Source of the DNA: DATFPK01 sp035264885
GTDB taxonomy: Bacteria > Actinomycetota > Thermoleophilia > Solirubrobacterales > 70-9
Length of the DNA: 13,606 nucleotides
Direction of reading: 5' to 3'
Assembly (NCBI GenBank): GCA_035264885.1
Contig: DATFPK010000051.1
Location: 1 to 13,606 of the forward strand
Below the pieces are notes generated by a model. That model did not search any database and had not been told where the DNA came from. It saw nothing but the letters and a program-made list of their open reading frames with translations. Made by a program: the position numbers and the translations under genes. Below, in pieces: positions 1-7,279 of this stretch (position 1 is the stretch's first letter; each line of letters begins with the position of its first letter).

Positions 1-2
1 TG

Positions 3-122
3 ATCGGAGACTCGAACATGCACCTCCCCGGACGCCAGGTCGATCCCGGCCAGGCGCGGCGGGATCTGCGCCGCCTCCGGGAGTGGGAGGGGCGGCGCCG
101 GCCGGCTCCGGCACCCCACTAG
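3..122 (+). CDS. possible 3' end of an unidentified gene (partial)
   Basis: A frame open from the left edge ends at TAG (120-122), giving 39 visible residues that begin IGDSNMHLPGRQ and continue as an Arg-rich, probably helical tail ending PAPAPH. In this frame 33 of 39 codons end in G or C, as in the genes nearby; the frame of ilvD has poor third-position GC over the same bases. The stop lies 11 bases before the ilvD ATG at 134 and overlaps the TAGTCT hexamer proposed as its -10 element. I do not recognise the protein. The fragment is short, so this could be a chance open frame. A minus-strand start at base 19 (ATG, preceded by GGGGAGG) is a weaker alternative. Confidence 0.4.
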   Translation: MGDSNMHLPGRQVDPGQARRDLRRLREWEGRRRPAPAPH

Positions 123-125
123 TCT
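120..125 (+). promoter_or_regulatory. candidate -10 element of a leaderless ilvD promoter
   Basis: TAGTCT sits 8 bases before the ATG at 134, so transcription would begin at or next to the start codon. No convincing Shine-Dalgarno sequence precedes the ATG and no clear -35 is visible. The same arrangement recurs at 11353-11358 and 12595-12600. Confidence 0.45.
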
Positions 126-133
126 CCGGGCGC

Positions 134-1837
134 ATGGGCGAGACGAACGGCCGCAGCGCCCCCGCCGCGAACCTGCCGCGCCCCCGGTCGGCGGCGGTCT
201 TCGACGGGCCCGACCGCGCCGCCGCCCGGGCTTACATGAAGGGCGTCGGATTCGACGACGACGCGCTCAGCCGGCCGACGATCGGTGTCGCCAACACGTG
301 GATCGAGGCGATGCCGTGCAACTTCCACCTCCGCGGCCTCGCGGCGCACGTCAAGGACGGCGTCCGCACCGCCGGAGGCACGCCGATGGAGTTCAACACC
401 GTCGCGATCTCCGATGGCGTGACCATGGGCACCCAGGGGATGAAGACCTCCCTGGTCAGCCGCGAGGTCATCGCCGACTCGATCGAGCTGACCGCCCGCG
501 GCTACCAGTTCGACGCGCTCGCGGCCCTTTCGGCCTGCGACAAGACGATCCCCGGCGCGGTGATGGCGCTGGCTCGGCTCGACGTCCCGTCGGTGATGCT
601 CTACGGCGGCTCGATCGCCCCCGGCCGCTGGCAGGGCCGCGACGTCACGATCCTCGACGTCTTCGAGGCGATCGGCGCCCACGCCGCCGGCGAGATGTCA
701 GAGGAGGACCTTCGCGACCTGGAGAACCACGCCAGCCCGGGCCCCGGCGCCTGCGGCGGCCAGTTCACGGCTAACACGATGGCTTGCGCCTTCGAGGCGC
801 TGGGAATCTCGCCCGCCGGCTCCTCGATGGTCCCGGCCGCGGACGCGACGAAGGAAGAGGTCGCCGAGCAGATCGGAGAGCTGGTGATGCGGGTCCTGGC
901 CGAGGATCTCCGCCCCAGCCGGATCATCACCCGCGAGTCGCTCGAGAACGCGATCGCCTGCGTCTGCGCCTCGGGCGGATCGACCAACGGCGTCCTGCAC
1001 CTGCTCGCGGTCGCCCGCGAGGCAGGGGTCGAGCTGGCGATCGACGACTTCGAGGCGATCTCCAAGCGGACACCGTTGCTGGCCGACCTGAAGCCGGGCG
1101 GCCGCTTCGTCGCGACCGACCTCTACCGGGCCGGCGGGGTGCCGCTGATCCTGAGTCGGCTGGCCCGAGCCGGGATCCTGCACGAGGACGCGATGACGGT
1201 GACCGGCCAGACGATCGGCGAGGTGGCGGCCGAGGCGGAGGAAGCCGAGGGACAGGAGGTCGTGCGGCCGCTGTCTGATCCGTTGAAGCAGGAGGGCGGT
1301 TTGGCGATCCTGCGCGGCAACCTGGCTCCGGAGGGGTCGGTGGTGAAGCTGGCGGGCACCGAGCGCCACGGCCAGACCGGACCGGCCCGTGTCTTCGAAT
1401 CCGAGGAGGATTGCTTCCGAGCGGTCAAGGACCGGCGGATCGAGGCGGGGGACGTGATCGTGATCCGCAACGAGGGGCCCGCCGGGGGGCCGGGGATGCG
1501 GGAGATGCTCCAGGTGACCGCGGCGATCGTCGGCGAGGGGCTGGGCGAGGAGGTCGCGCTGCTCACCGACGGCCGCTTCTCCGGCGCGACCCGCGGCCTG
1601 ATGGTCGGCCACGTGGCACCGGAGGCCGCCCGAGGCGGACCGATCGCCGCCCTGCGAGACGGCGATGAGGTGACCGTCGACATCGACGGCCGCCGCCTCG
1701 AGGTAGCCCTCAGCGATGACGACATCCGGCAGCGGATCGAGGAGTACCGGCAGCCCGAGCCGCTCTTCACCACGGGAGTGATGGCGAAGTACGCCGCCAC
1801 TGTTTCCAGCGCCTCCCAGGGCGCGATCACCGGCTAG
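134..1837 (+). CDS. ilvD: dihydroxy-acid dehydratase
   Basis: Dehydrates 2,3-dihydroxyisovalerate and 2,3-dihydroxy-3-methylvalerate to the 2-keto acids, the third common step of valine/isoleucine synthesis, in the cytoplasm. The 567-residue protein has the usual family length and spans the whole IlvD/Edd fold. Three conserved cysteines expected to ligate the Fe-S cluster are visible: C62 (EAMPCNFHL), C135 (LSACDKTIPG) and C207 (GPGACGGQFTANTM). The three-cysteine pattern is that of the [2Fe-2S] type. PAGSSMVPA, the GGSTNGVLHL stretch and the C-terminal TDGRFSGATRG signature are also present. I chose ATG 134 over the in-frame GTG at 83 because homology begins near residue 14 (PRPRSAAVFDGPDRAAARAYMKG), an apparent upstream gene ends at 122, and a -10-like hexamer lies just ahead. 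No other ilv gene is in view, so it appears to be transcribed alone. It is convergent with the downstream hydrolase. Confidence 0.96.
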   Translation: MGETNGRSAPAANLPRPRSAAVFDGPDRAAARAYMKGVGFDDDALSRPTIGVANTWIEAMPCNFHLRGLAAHVKDGVRTAGGTPMEFNTVAISDGVTMGTQGMKTSLVSREVIADSIELTARGYQFDALAALSACDKTIPGAVMALARLDVPSVMLYGGSIAPGRWQGRDVTILDVFEAIGAHAAGEMSEEDLRDLENHASPGPGACGGQFTANTMACAFEALGISPAGSSMVPAADATKEEVAEQIGELVMRVLAEDLRPSRIITRESLENAIACVCASGGSTNGVLHLLAVAREAGVELAIDDFEAISKRTPLLADLKPGGRFVATDLYRAGGVPLILSRLARAGILHEDAMTVTGQTIGEVAAEAEEAEGQEVVRPLSDPLKQEGGLAILRGNLAPEGSVVKLAGTERHGQTGPARVFESEEDCFRAVKDRRIEAGDVIVIRNEGPAGGPGMREMLQVTAAIVGEGLGEEVALLTDGRFSGATRGLMVGHVAPEAARGGPIAALRDGDEVTVDIDGRRLEVALSDDDIRQRIEEYRQPEPLFTTGVMAKYAATVSSASQGAITG

Positions 1838-1859
1838 CCCTCCGCCGAGACGGACTTCT

Positions 1860-1876
1860 GCCTGAACCATTCAGGC
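1860..1876. terminator. small perfect hairpin between convergent genes
   Basis: GCCTGAA, a three-base loop CCA, and TTCAGGC form a perfect 7-bp inverted repeat midway between the ends of ilvD (1837) and the minus-strand hydrolase (1917). A position between convergent genes suits a bidirectional terminator. No T-run follows on either strand, so function is uncertain. Confidence 0.45.
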
Positions 1877-1916
1877 GAACGTCGATCTCGCGGAACCGGC
1901 CGCGACTTCGTCGCCG

Positions 1917-2909
1917 CTACTCCGCCAGGAACTCCTCCAGCACTCGGTTGAACCTCACCGGCCGCTCGACCATCGGGAGGTGGCCAGTGCGGTCGAAGAT
2001 CTGGAGGCGGGAGTTCTTGAGCATCTCGGCGAACGCGAGGGCATCGGCCACGGGGACGATGAAGTCATTGCGGCCCCAGACGATCAGGGTGGGGTCGTCC
2101 ACGTCGCCGAGTTTGTCGATGATGTCGTAGCCGGCCAGGCCGCGAAGGGCGTCGGCGAAGCCCGGGGCGTTGAGGCCGGTGTGGACGAACTCCCATACGA
2201 CCTCGTTCCTGAGCAGCCAGGGGTTGTAGACGAGGTGGCGGATCATGTTGGCTCGCAGCCGCGGCCGCCGCAGCGCCCGCTCGTGGTGGCGGAAGAGCAA
2301 CGGCGCCATCGCGGCGCCCATCCGCCCCGCGGTCGCGGTCGGCGCGCGGTACATCCGCGCGTGCGACACGCCCGCCGCCGACACCAGGGCGATCTTCGAG
2401 ACGAGCGGCTCGTTCCTCGTCGAGACCTCGGCGGCGACGAACCCGCCCATCGAGTTGCCGACGATCGCCACGGTCCCGGTGTCCAACGCCTCGCAGAGAT
2501 CGAGGATCACCGACCCGTAGTTGCGAATGTTCAGCGTCCACTCCGGAACCGGGCTGTCGCCGAACCCCGGCAGGTCCATCGCGATCACCCGATGCGACCG
2601 CGCCAGCGCCGGGATGTTCTCGAGCCAGTTCTGCCACGCCCCACCCAACCCGTGCACCAGCAGCAACGTCGGCCCCGAGCCGATCTCCGCGTAGTTCACC
2701 CGCGTCCCGTTCGGCAGGTCGACCGTCCGCAGGTGCTCGCGCCAGTCGATCCCCAGCCACTCGGGATCCGGTTCCCCGTACGGGTCCGGCCCGTCGCTGG
2801 GCGTCGGGTCCGGCCGCTCCGCCCACGGGTGTCCCATGACCCACAGCGCCCGCCGCTTGGAGCGCCGTGATCCGGTGGCCGGCGGCTTCGCGGGCGCGGC
2901 CGCCTCCAT
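1917..2909 (-). CDS. alpha/beta-fold hydrolase
   Basis: A 330-residue serine hydrolase of the alpha/beta superfamily; the substrate cannot be told from sequence. Residues 1-60 are a basic, Pro/Asp-rich extension. The fold runs from about 62 to 330, with the oxyanion motif HGLGG (86-90), nucleophile S153 in GNSMGG, acid D282 in WGRNDFIVP and H310 in GHLPMVERP, so the triad is intact. A cap region lies at about 185-255. The layout resembles epoxide hydrolase, haloperoxidase and meta-cleavage hydrolase relatives (COG0596). There is no signal peptide, so it is probably cytoplasmic. The start is set by a TGATG junction: its ATG shares one base with the stop of the upstream cyclo-ligase-like gene, which implies translational coupling. 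M25 is an alternative start nearer the conserved part. A link to folate metabolism is not implied by the fold. Confidence 0.88.
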   Translation of the reverse strand: MEAAAPAKPPATGSRRSKRRALWVMGHPWAERPDPTPSDGPDPYGEPDPEWLGIDWREHLRTVDLPNGTRVNYAEIGSGPTLLLVHGLGGAWQNWLENIPALARSHRVIAMDLPGFGDSPVPEWTLNIRNYGSVILDLCEALDTGTVAIVGNSMGGFVAAEVSTRNEPLVSKIALVSAAGVSHARMYRAPTATAGRMGAAMAPLLFRHHERALRRPRLRANMIRHLVYNPWLLRNEVVWEFVHTGLNAPGFADALRGLAGYDIIDKLGDVDDPTLIVWGRNDFIVPVADALAFAEMLKNSRLQIFDRTGHLPMVERPVRFNRVLEEFLAE

Positions 2910-3622
2910 CAGGCGTAGCCCATCCGCTCGAGGATCGGGATCTCGCGGATCTGCGGCGGCTGGAGGTGGTCCCAGAGGATTCCGCGCGGTCGCCCGTACT
3001 GGCGCTCGACCTCGATCACCGCCCGCGGCGTCGCGATCAGGTCGACCGGCAGGTCGTGCTCGGTGACCATCAGGTGCCGGCGGACGATCTGGATCGGATG
3101 AACGGTCGTCGCGATCGTCGTATGGGTGTCGATCTTGCCGGCGTCGATCAGGATCCCGTACTCGAGGTCGGAGAACCCGCCGCCCTTTCCCACCCGGGCG
3201 CCGCTCAGGTTGACGGCGACCGAACCCGTCAGCACGAAGTCGATCTCCGGCAGCTCGTCGAGGGCAACGACCCGGCCGTGCCGTAGCGCTCCCTTGATCG
3301 TCGCCGCCTCCTTCACCGTCGCCTTGGACAGGCGCTTCGGCTCCAGCAGCCGGAAGGGGTGCGGGTCGCGGAGGCGCGGCACGGCCATGATCACCGTCTT
3401 GCCCTCCTCGAGCGCCGCCCGTCGCACGTGCGTCTGGGGCGAGTCGGGGTTGGCCTTGATCACCTGCGCCCGTCGCCAGAGCCGGTGGCCGGTCAGCTTC
3501 TCGGCCGCCAGCTTGGCCCCGGCGAAGTTCGGGATCCGTCCCTCGGCGCCGGGAAAGCGCGACACGCCCTCCCGGTCCATGGCCTTCCAGATCTCCTTGC
3601 GCACCGCGTCCTTGGACCGCAC
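2909..3622 (-). CDS. 5-formyltetrahydrofolate cyclo-ligase-like (MTHFS/MTHFSD-type) protein
   Basis: A 237-residue member of the 5-FCL family (COG0212), which converts 5-formyl-THF to 5,10-methenyl-THF with ATP. An N-terminal helix (KDAVRKEIWKAMDREGVSRFP) and KANPDSPQTHVRRAALEEGK (57-75) match the family. The glycine-rich loop is GARVGKGGGFSDLEYG (141-156). In canonical bacterial enzymes this region reads GxGxGYYDR; here the YYDR part is replaced by FSDLEYG, as I recall for the MTHFSD-like branch found in archaea, actinobacteria and animals. The exact reaction is therefore less certain than for YgfA/FAU1. The start is GTG at 3622, just before the first conserved helix; a TATGTT hexamer lies 9 bases ahead. 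It is first in a two-gene unit with the hydrolase and is divergent from the acyltransferase. Confidence 0.82.
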   Translation of the reverse strand: MRSKDAVRKEIWKAMDREGVSRFPGAEGRIPNFAGAKLAAEKLTGHRLWRRAQVIKANPDSPQTHVRRAALEEGKTVIMAVPRLRDPHPFRLLEPKRLSKATVKEAATIKGALRHGRVVALDELPEIDFVLTGSVAVNLSGARVGKGGGFSDLEYGILIDAGKIDTHTTIATTVHPIQIVRRHLMVTEHDLPVDLIATPRAVIEVERQYGRPRGILWDHLQPPQIREIPILERMGYA

Positions 3623-3631
3623 CAGGGGCGA

Positions 3632-3637
3632 AACATA
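3632..3637 (-). promoter_or_regulatory. candidate -10 element for the cyclo-ligase/hydrolase unit
   Basis: TATGTT on the minus strand lies 9 bases before the GTG at 3622, in the 60-base divergent gap. Initiation 6-8 bases downstream would give an almost leaderless mRNA. No -35 is evident at 16-18 bases' spacing. Confidence 0.45.
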
Positions 3638-3667
3638 CCCGGGCGAACCGGCCGCGAACGAGGCTGC

Positions 3668-3673
3668 TTCAAT
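3668..3673 (+). promoter_or_regulatory. weak candidate -10 for the acyltransferase/SDR unit
   Basis: TTCAAT lies 9 bases before ATG 3683. It is the best AT-rich hexamer on this side of the divergent gap, but its second base deviates from the TAnnnT form and no -35 is seen. Confidence 0.25.
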
Positions 3674-3682
3674 GGCACCGGG

Positions 3683-4588
3683 ATGGCGGACCGAACCCCA
3701 CTGGTGGAGGTCGACCGCGCCGATGCCGAGCCGCGGCAGGCCGACAACCTCCCGGCGAGGCGCGAGGCGCAGCGCGACCTACTGCCCGCGATCGAACCCG
3801 AGCGCCAGGTCGACGACTGGGGCCGCTCGGAGCGGGTCGAGCGAGTCTTCGACGAAACGGTCGTCGAGTTCTTCTACCGCTACTGGTTCCGAGCCGAGGT
3901 CGAGGGCGTCGAGAACGTTCCGGCCGAGGGCGGCGTCCTCCTCGCCTCGAACCACTCCGGCGCCCTCCCGCCCGACGCGACGATGATCGCCAAGGCGATC
4001 AAGGAGGAGCACAGCGCGCCGCGGCCCCTCCACATCACCGTGGAGCACTTCTTCAAGGGCTACCCGCTGTTCTCGATGTTGGTGCCGAAGATCGGCTGCG
4101 TCGCCGCCCACCCCGCCAACGTCCAGCGCCTCCTCTTCGACGAGCGCCAGCTCGTCCTCGTCTTCCCCGAGGGCCGCAAGGGGACCGAGAAGCCCTACCA
4201 CGAGCGCTACCGCCTGCGCCGCTTCGGCCGCGGTGGCTTCGTCGCCGCCGCGATCCGCGCCCGGGCGAAGCTCGTCCCGGTCTGCGTCGTCGGCGCCGAG
4301 GAAGCCGCGCCGATCTTCGCCCACGTGAAGCCGCTCCAGAAGCTGACCGGCCTCCTCTACTTCCCGCTCACGCCAACCTTCCCCTGGATGGGCCCACTCG
4401 GGATGCTCGGCTACCTGCCGGCCAAGTTCAAGATCCGTTTCCTGGCACCCATCGACACTGACCGCCTCGGCCCCGATGCCGAAGCCGACCGCTCGCTCGT
4501 GCAGACGATCTCCCACGAGGTCCGGGCCCGGATCCAGGAGAACCTCCACGACATGGTCAGCACGCGGAAGTCGGTCTGGTTCGGATGA
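3683..4588 (+). CDS. lysophospholipid acyltransferase family protein (PlsC/LPLAT-like)
   Basis: A 301-residue acyltransferase expected to move an acyl chain onto a glycerol-phosphate or lysolipid at the inner membrane face. The catalytic motif is NHSGALPPD: H91 is followed by D98, a spacing of six residues rather than the classic HX4D. The third block is VFPEGRKGTEKPY (FPEG at 161-164). VPVCVVGAEEAAPIF (198-212) and LTPTFPWMGPLG match the later substrate-binding part. Residues 1-55 are a charged, probably flexible extension. No clear hydrophobic anchor is seen. The chosen ATG is the nearest to the divergent promoter region; reading further upstream would run antisense through the cyclo-ligase gene. 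Its stop overlaps the next gene by 4 bases (ATGA), indicating an operon. As I recall, mycobacteria have a similar acyltransferase next to a GalE2-like protein (Rv0501/Rv0502), which supports a conserved envelope-lipid pair. The exact substrate is unknown. Confidence 0.87.
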   Translation: MADRTPLVEVDRADAEPRQADNLPARREAQRDLLPAIEPERQVDDWGRSERVERVFDETVVEFFYRYWFRAEVEGVENVPAEGGVLLASNHSGALPPDATMIAKAIKEEHSAPRPLHITVEHFFKGYPLFSMLVPKIGCVAAHPANVQRLLFDERQLVLVFPEGRKGTEKPYHERYRLRRFGRGGFVAAAIRARAKLVPVCVVGAEEAAPIFAHVKPLQKLTGLLYFPLTPTFPWMGPLGMLGYLPAKFKIRFLAPIDTDRLGPDAEADRSLVQTISHEVRARIQENLHDMVSTRKSVWFG

Positions 4589-5976
4589 ACACGCCGGAGC
4601 GCAGCCCGGCCCGCCGTGTCCTGATCACGGGCCTCTCCCACTACTGGGGCGGCCGGCTCGCCCAGGCGCTCGAGTCGTTCCCGGAGATCGAGACGATCAT
4701 CGGGGTCGACACGCGGGAGCCGACCCGTGAGCTCGAGCGCACCGAGTTCGTCAAGGTCGGCAACCAGCACTCGCTGATCCAGCGGATCGTCAAGGCGGCC
4801 GAGATCGACACGGTCATCGACACCCGCCTCGTCGTCGATTCGATCGCCTCGTCCCGCGCGGCGGCTCACGAGAACAACGTGATCGGGACGCTGAACATCC
4901 TCGCCGCCTGCACGGGCGCGGAATCCCCGGTCCGTCGCTTCATCTTCAAGAGCTCCGCCCACTGGTACGGCTGCGAGCAGGACGACCCGGCGTTCTTCAC
5001 CGAGCAGATGAGGCGCAAGCATGCGCCGCAGACTCCGATCGAGCGCGACATCGTCGAGGCCGAAGCCGTCGTCACCGACTTCGCCGAGAAGCGGATCGAC
5101 GCGACCGTGACCGTCCTGCGCTTTGCCAACGTGCTCGGGCCGAGCGTCGAGACCTCGCACGTTCGGATGTTCAACCTGCCGGTCGTGCCGATGATCCTCG
5201 GCTTCGACCCGCGCTACCAGTTCGTCCACGAGGACGACGTGGTCCACGCCCTCGAGCACGCCGCCCTCTTCGACCTGCCCGGCATCTACAACGTCGCCGC
5301 CGACGGCGTGCTCGCCCTGTCCGAGGTGATCAGCCTGCTCGGCAAGCGCCCGCTGCCCGTCCTGCCGCCGTGGGGTACCGGACTTGCCGCCGGTCCGCTG
5401 CGGCGGCTCGGCTTTCGCGTCCCCGACGAGATGCTGAATCAGATGCGGTTCGGCCGCGGGGTCGACAACCGCCGCTTCAAGGCGGCCGGGTTCTCCTACC
5501 GCTACACCTCGCGCGAGGCCGTTCTCCGGCTCGGCGAGCACCTCCGTCTCAAGCCGGTCCTGGCCGGCAAGGCCGAGCCCTACCGCTACGAGCGCGAGGT
5601 CGAGGAGTTCCTGCGCTGGAGCCCGCACGTGCGGCGCGAGGCGGCGAACCCGCGGATCGACGACGCCGGTCTGTTCGACCCCTCGCCCCCGCCCGGTGAG
5701 GGCGAGGTCGACGTCGCCGAAGCGCCTCCCCAACCCGTGGAGGAGACCCCATCGGAGGAGGAGAGCGACCTCGACGCGCCGGCACCCGAGCCGATGCCTC
5801 GCGCGGAGACCGACGTGCCCGACCCGGGCCTGCTGGAGCAGGAGGAGGTCATCGCGCTGCTCGCCGGACTCGACGTCGAGGCGCTCGGCGAGCTCGAGCA
5901 GATGGAGCGCGACGGCCAATCGCGCGAGGCGGTCCTCGAGGCGATCGCGGGCGCCCGCGGCTACCTGCGCGGCTGA
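4585..5976 (+). CDS. NAD-dependent epimerase/dehydratase-like (extended SDR) protein with C-terminal extension
   Basis: Residues 11-345 form an extended short-chain dehydrogenase fold. It has a glycine-rich NAD loop ITGLSHYWGGRLA (14-26), an acidic residue after strand 2 (IIGVD, D42), NNVIGTLNILAAC (97-109), FKSSAHWYG (121-129) and LRFANVLGP (178-186). The active-site YxxxK is missing: at the expected place the sequence reads TPIERDIVEAE (150-160), with Ile at both the Tyr (152) and Lys (156) positions. Sugar epimerase chemistry is therefore doubtful, and a binding or non-classical role is possible. Residues 365-415 are a Pro/Glu-rich disordered linker. Residues 416-463 form a short helical module (EEVIALLAGLDVEALGELEQ, then an ERDGQSREAVLEAI segment). 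The start lies in the ATGA overlap with the acyltransferase, so the two are coupled. It resembles mycobacterial GalE2-like proteins; function is unknown. Confidence 0.83.
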   Translation: MNTPERSPARRVLITGLSHYWGGRLAQALESFPEIETIIGVDTREPTRELERTEFVKVGNQHSLIQRIVKAAEIDTVIDTRLVVDSIASSRAAAHENNVIGTLNILAACTGAESPVRRFIFKSSAHWYGCEQDDPAFFTEQMRRKHAPQTPIERDIVEAEAVVTDFAEKRIDATVTVLRFANVLGPSVETSHVRMFNLPVVPMILGFDPRYQFVHEDDVVHALEHAALFDLPGIYNVAADGVLALSEVISLLGKRPLPVLPPWGTGLAAGPLRRLGFRVPDEMLNQMRFGRGVDNRRFKAAGFSYRYTSREAVLRLGEHLRLKPVLAGKAEPYRYEREVEEFLRWSPHVRREAANPRIDDAGLFDPSPPPGEGEVDVAEAPPQPVEETPSEEESDLDAPAPEPMPRAETDVPDPGLLEQEEVIALLAGLDVEALGELEQMERDGQSREAVLEAIAGARGYLRG

Positions 5977-6020
5977 CGCCGCGAGAGGATCAGCCTCCGG
6001 TTCGCCGAACCCAGGTTTGC

Positions 6021-6041
6021 ACCGTCCGTCATGGGGACGGT
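6021..6041 (+). terminator. possible terminator hairpin after the acyltransferase/SDR unit
   Basis: ACCGTCC, a 7-base loop and GGACGGT form a perfect 7-bp stem 44 bases after the stop at 5976. The next bases, TGGTTGATC, are only mildly T-rich. It lies upstream of the promoter proposed for the L,D-transpeptidase and could separate the two units, or be an operator. Confidence 0.4.
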
Positions 6042-6058
6042 TGGTTGATCCGCCTGCC

Positions 6059-6064
6059 TACACT
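6059..6064 (+). promoter_or_regulatory. candidate -10 of the L,D-transpeptidase promoter
   Basis: TACACT lies 47 bases before ATG 6112 and would give a leader of about 40 bases. No -35 at standard spacing is clear. A purine stretch GGGAG (6093-6097) is a weak, distant ribosome binding site. Confidence 0.35.
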
Positions 6065-6111
6065 TCCCGCATTGGGGAGCGTCCGCCTGGCAGGGAGCGG
6101 TCACCTGGGAC

Positions 6112-7224
6112 ATGAAACGCAAGCAGAGCCAGTCAGAACATCCCGGCTACGGGAACCTCGAGCGCCACTCCGGTGACGAGAAGCGCCGGCGCTGGCCGCT
6201 CGTCGCCGTCGCGGTCCTGCTGGTCTTCCTGATCGGTGGCGCCTTCGCCGCCTATGCCTACGACGATGCCCGCAGCGACGAGATCGCCGACGGCATCACG
6301 GTCGGCGGGGTCGACGTCGGCGGCCTCGAGCAGGCCAAGGCGGAGCGCCTGCTGCGCAGCCAGCTCGTCCAGCCGCTGCGCAAACCGGTCTTCGTCACCT
6401 ACAACGGCGAACGCTGGAAGCTGCCGGCGAAGCAGCTCAAGGTAAGGGCCAACGTCCGGCAGTCGGTCGACGAGGCGCTCGAGACGAGCCGCGAGGGGGG
6501 TCTGCCCAGCCGGCTGGTCCGCTACGTCACAGGCGGGGAGGTCGACGAGAACATTCGGCCCAAAGTCGCGTACTTCCAGCCGGCGGTCAATCGTTTCGTG
6601 CGCCGCGTCGCCGGAGCGATCAACCAGGAGACCCAGGACGCGACGATCAGCGCGACCGGCTCCTCGCTGAACGTCGTCGCGGCCGAGAACGGACGCGAGC
6701 TGCGCGACAACCTGCTCGAGAAGCAGCTCGCCGGCGTGGTGACGAGCGCGACGAAGCCGCGGGCCATCAGGGCGGTCGTGCGGACGACGCGCCCTGAGGT
6801 CACGACCGACCAGGTCGCCTCGGCCTACCCGACCTACCTGACCCTCGACCGCGCCAACTACACGCTCCGATTGTGGAAGAACCTGAAGCTCGCGGAGTCC
6901 TACCCAGTGGCTGTCGGGCAGGTTGGCCTCGAGACGCCGGCCGGGCTGTACCACATCCAGAACAAGGCGGTGGATCCTCCGTGGTCGGTCCCGAACTCCG
7001 CCTGGGCCGGGTCGCTGGCGGGCACCGTCGTGCCGGGTGGCGTCCCCGAGAACCCGCTCAAGGCCCGCTGGCTGGGAATCTTCGATGGGGCCGGCATCCA
7101 CGGCACCGACGAGACCTACTCGCTCGGCACCGCCGCGTCCCACGGCTGTGTGCGGATGGCGATCCCCGACGTGATCGAGCTCTACGACCAGGTCCCGGTC
7201 GGAACGCCGATCTACATCGGCTAG
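6112..7224 (+). CDS. membrane-anchored L,D-transpeptidase (YkuD domain)
   Basis: Makes 3-3 (mDap-mDap type) cross-links in peptidoglycan, or attaches proteins to it, outside the cell membrane. Residues 1-28 are a charged cytoplasmic tail ending in KRRR. Residues 29-49 (LVAVAVLLVFLIGGAFAAYA) are a single membrane segment with no signal peptidase or lipobox site, so a type II anchor is likely. Residues 58-230 fit the VanW-associated peptidoglycan-binding domain (PG_binding_4), starting DGITVGGVDVGGLEQAKA. The YkuD catalytic domain spans about 240-370 and contains H330 (GAGIHGT) and the active-site motif SHGCVRM with C346. The motif is complete, so the enzyme should be active and is expected to be sensitive to carbapenems rather than most penicillins. 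It is preceded by its own leader and followed after 55 bases by xerC; co-transcription is unproven. ATG 6112 fits the basic N-terminus. Confidence 0.93.
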   Translation: MKRKQSQSEHPGYGNLERHSGDEKRRRWPLVAVAVLLVFLIGGAFAAYAYDDARSDEIADGITVGGVDVGGLEQAKAERLLRSQLVQPLRKPVFVTYNGERWKLPAKQLKVRANVRQSVDEALETSREGGLPSRLVRYVTGGEVDENIRPKVAYFQPAVNRFVRRVAGAINQETQDATISATGSSLNVVAAENGRELRDNLLEKQLAGVVTSATKPRAIRAVVRTTRPEVTTDQVASAYPTYLTLDRANYTLRLWKNLKLAESYPVAVGQVGLETPAGLYHIQNKAVDPPWSVPNSAWAGSLAGTVVPGGVPENPLKARWLGIFDGAGIHGTDETYSLGTAASHGCVRMAIPDVIELYDQVPVGTPIYIG

Positions 7225-7266
7225 CGACAGAGCGCCACCACCCGCAGGCACAGCGGCCCCGGCGGC

Positions 7267-7272
7267 GAATCT
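7267..7272 (+). promoter_or_regulatory. candidate -10 element of a leaderless xerC promoter
   Basis: GAATCT lies 7 bases before ATG 7280. The first base departs from TAnnnT, but spacing matches the other leaderless candidates here. No Shine-Dalgarno is visible; the nearby GGCGGCG is not purine-only. Confidence 0.3.
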
Positions 7273-7279
7273 GACCGGC

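Noticed and set aside
83..133. Upstream GTG start for ilvD (17 extra residues)
   Set aside because: The added residues are Gly/Ala/Ser-rich without family similarity, and the start would overlap the apparent upstream gene and the proposed -10.
698..1870. 390-codon minus-strand open frame opposite ilvD
   Set aside because: ilvD is certain from its motifs; the antisense product is low-complexity Leu/Asp/Arg/Gly sequence.
4411..5919. 502-codon minus-strand open frame opposite the acyltransferase/SDR genes
   Set aside because: Mirror frame of well-supported genes, with no motif and no plausible start context.
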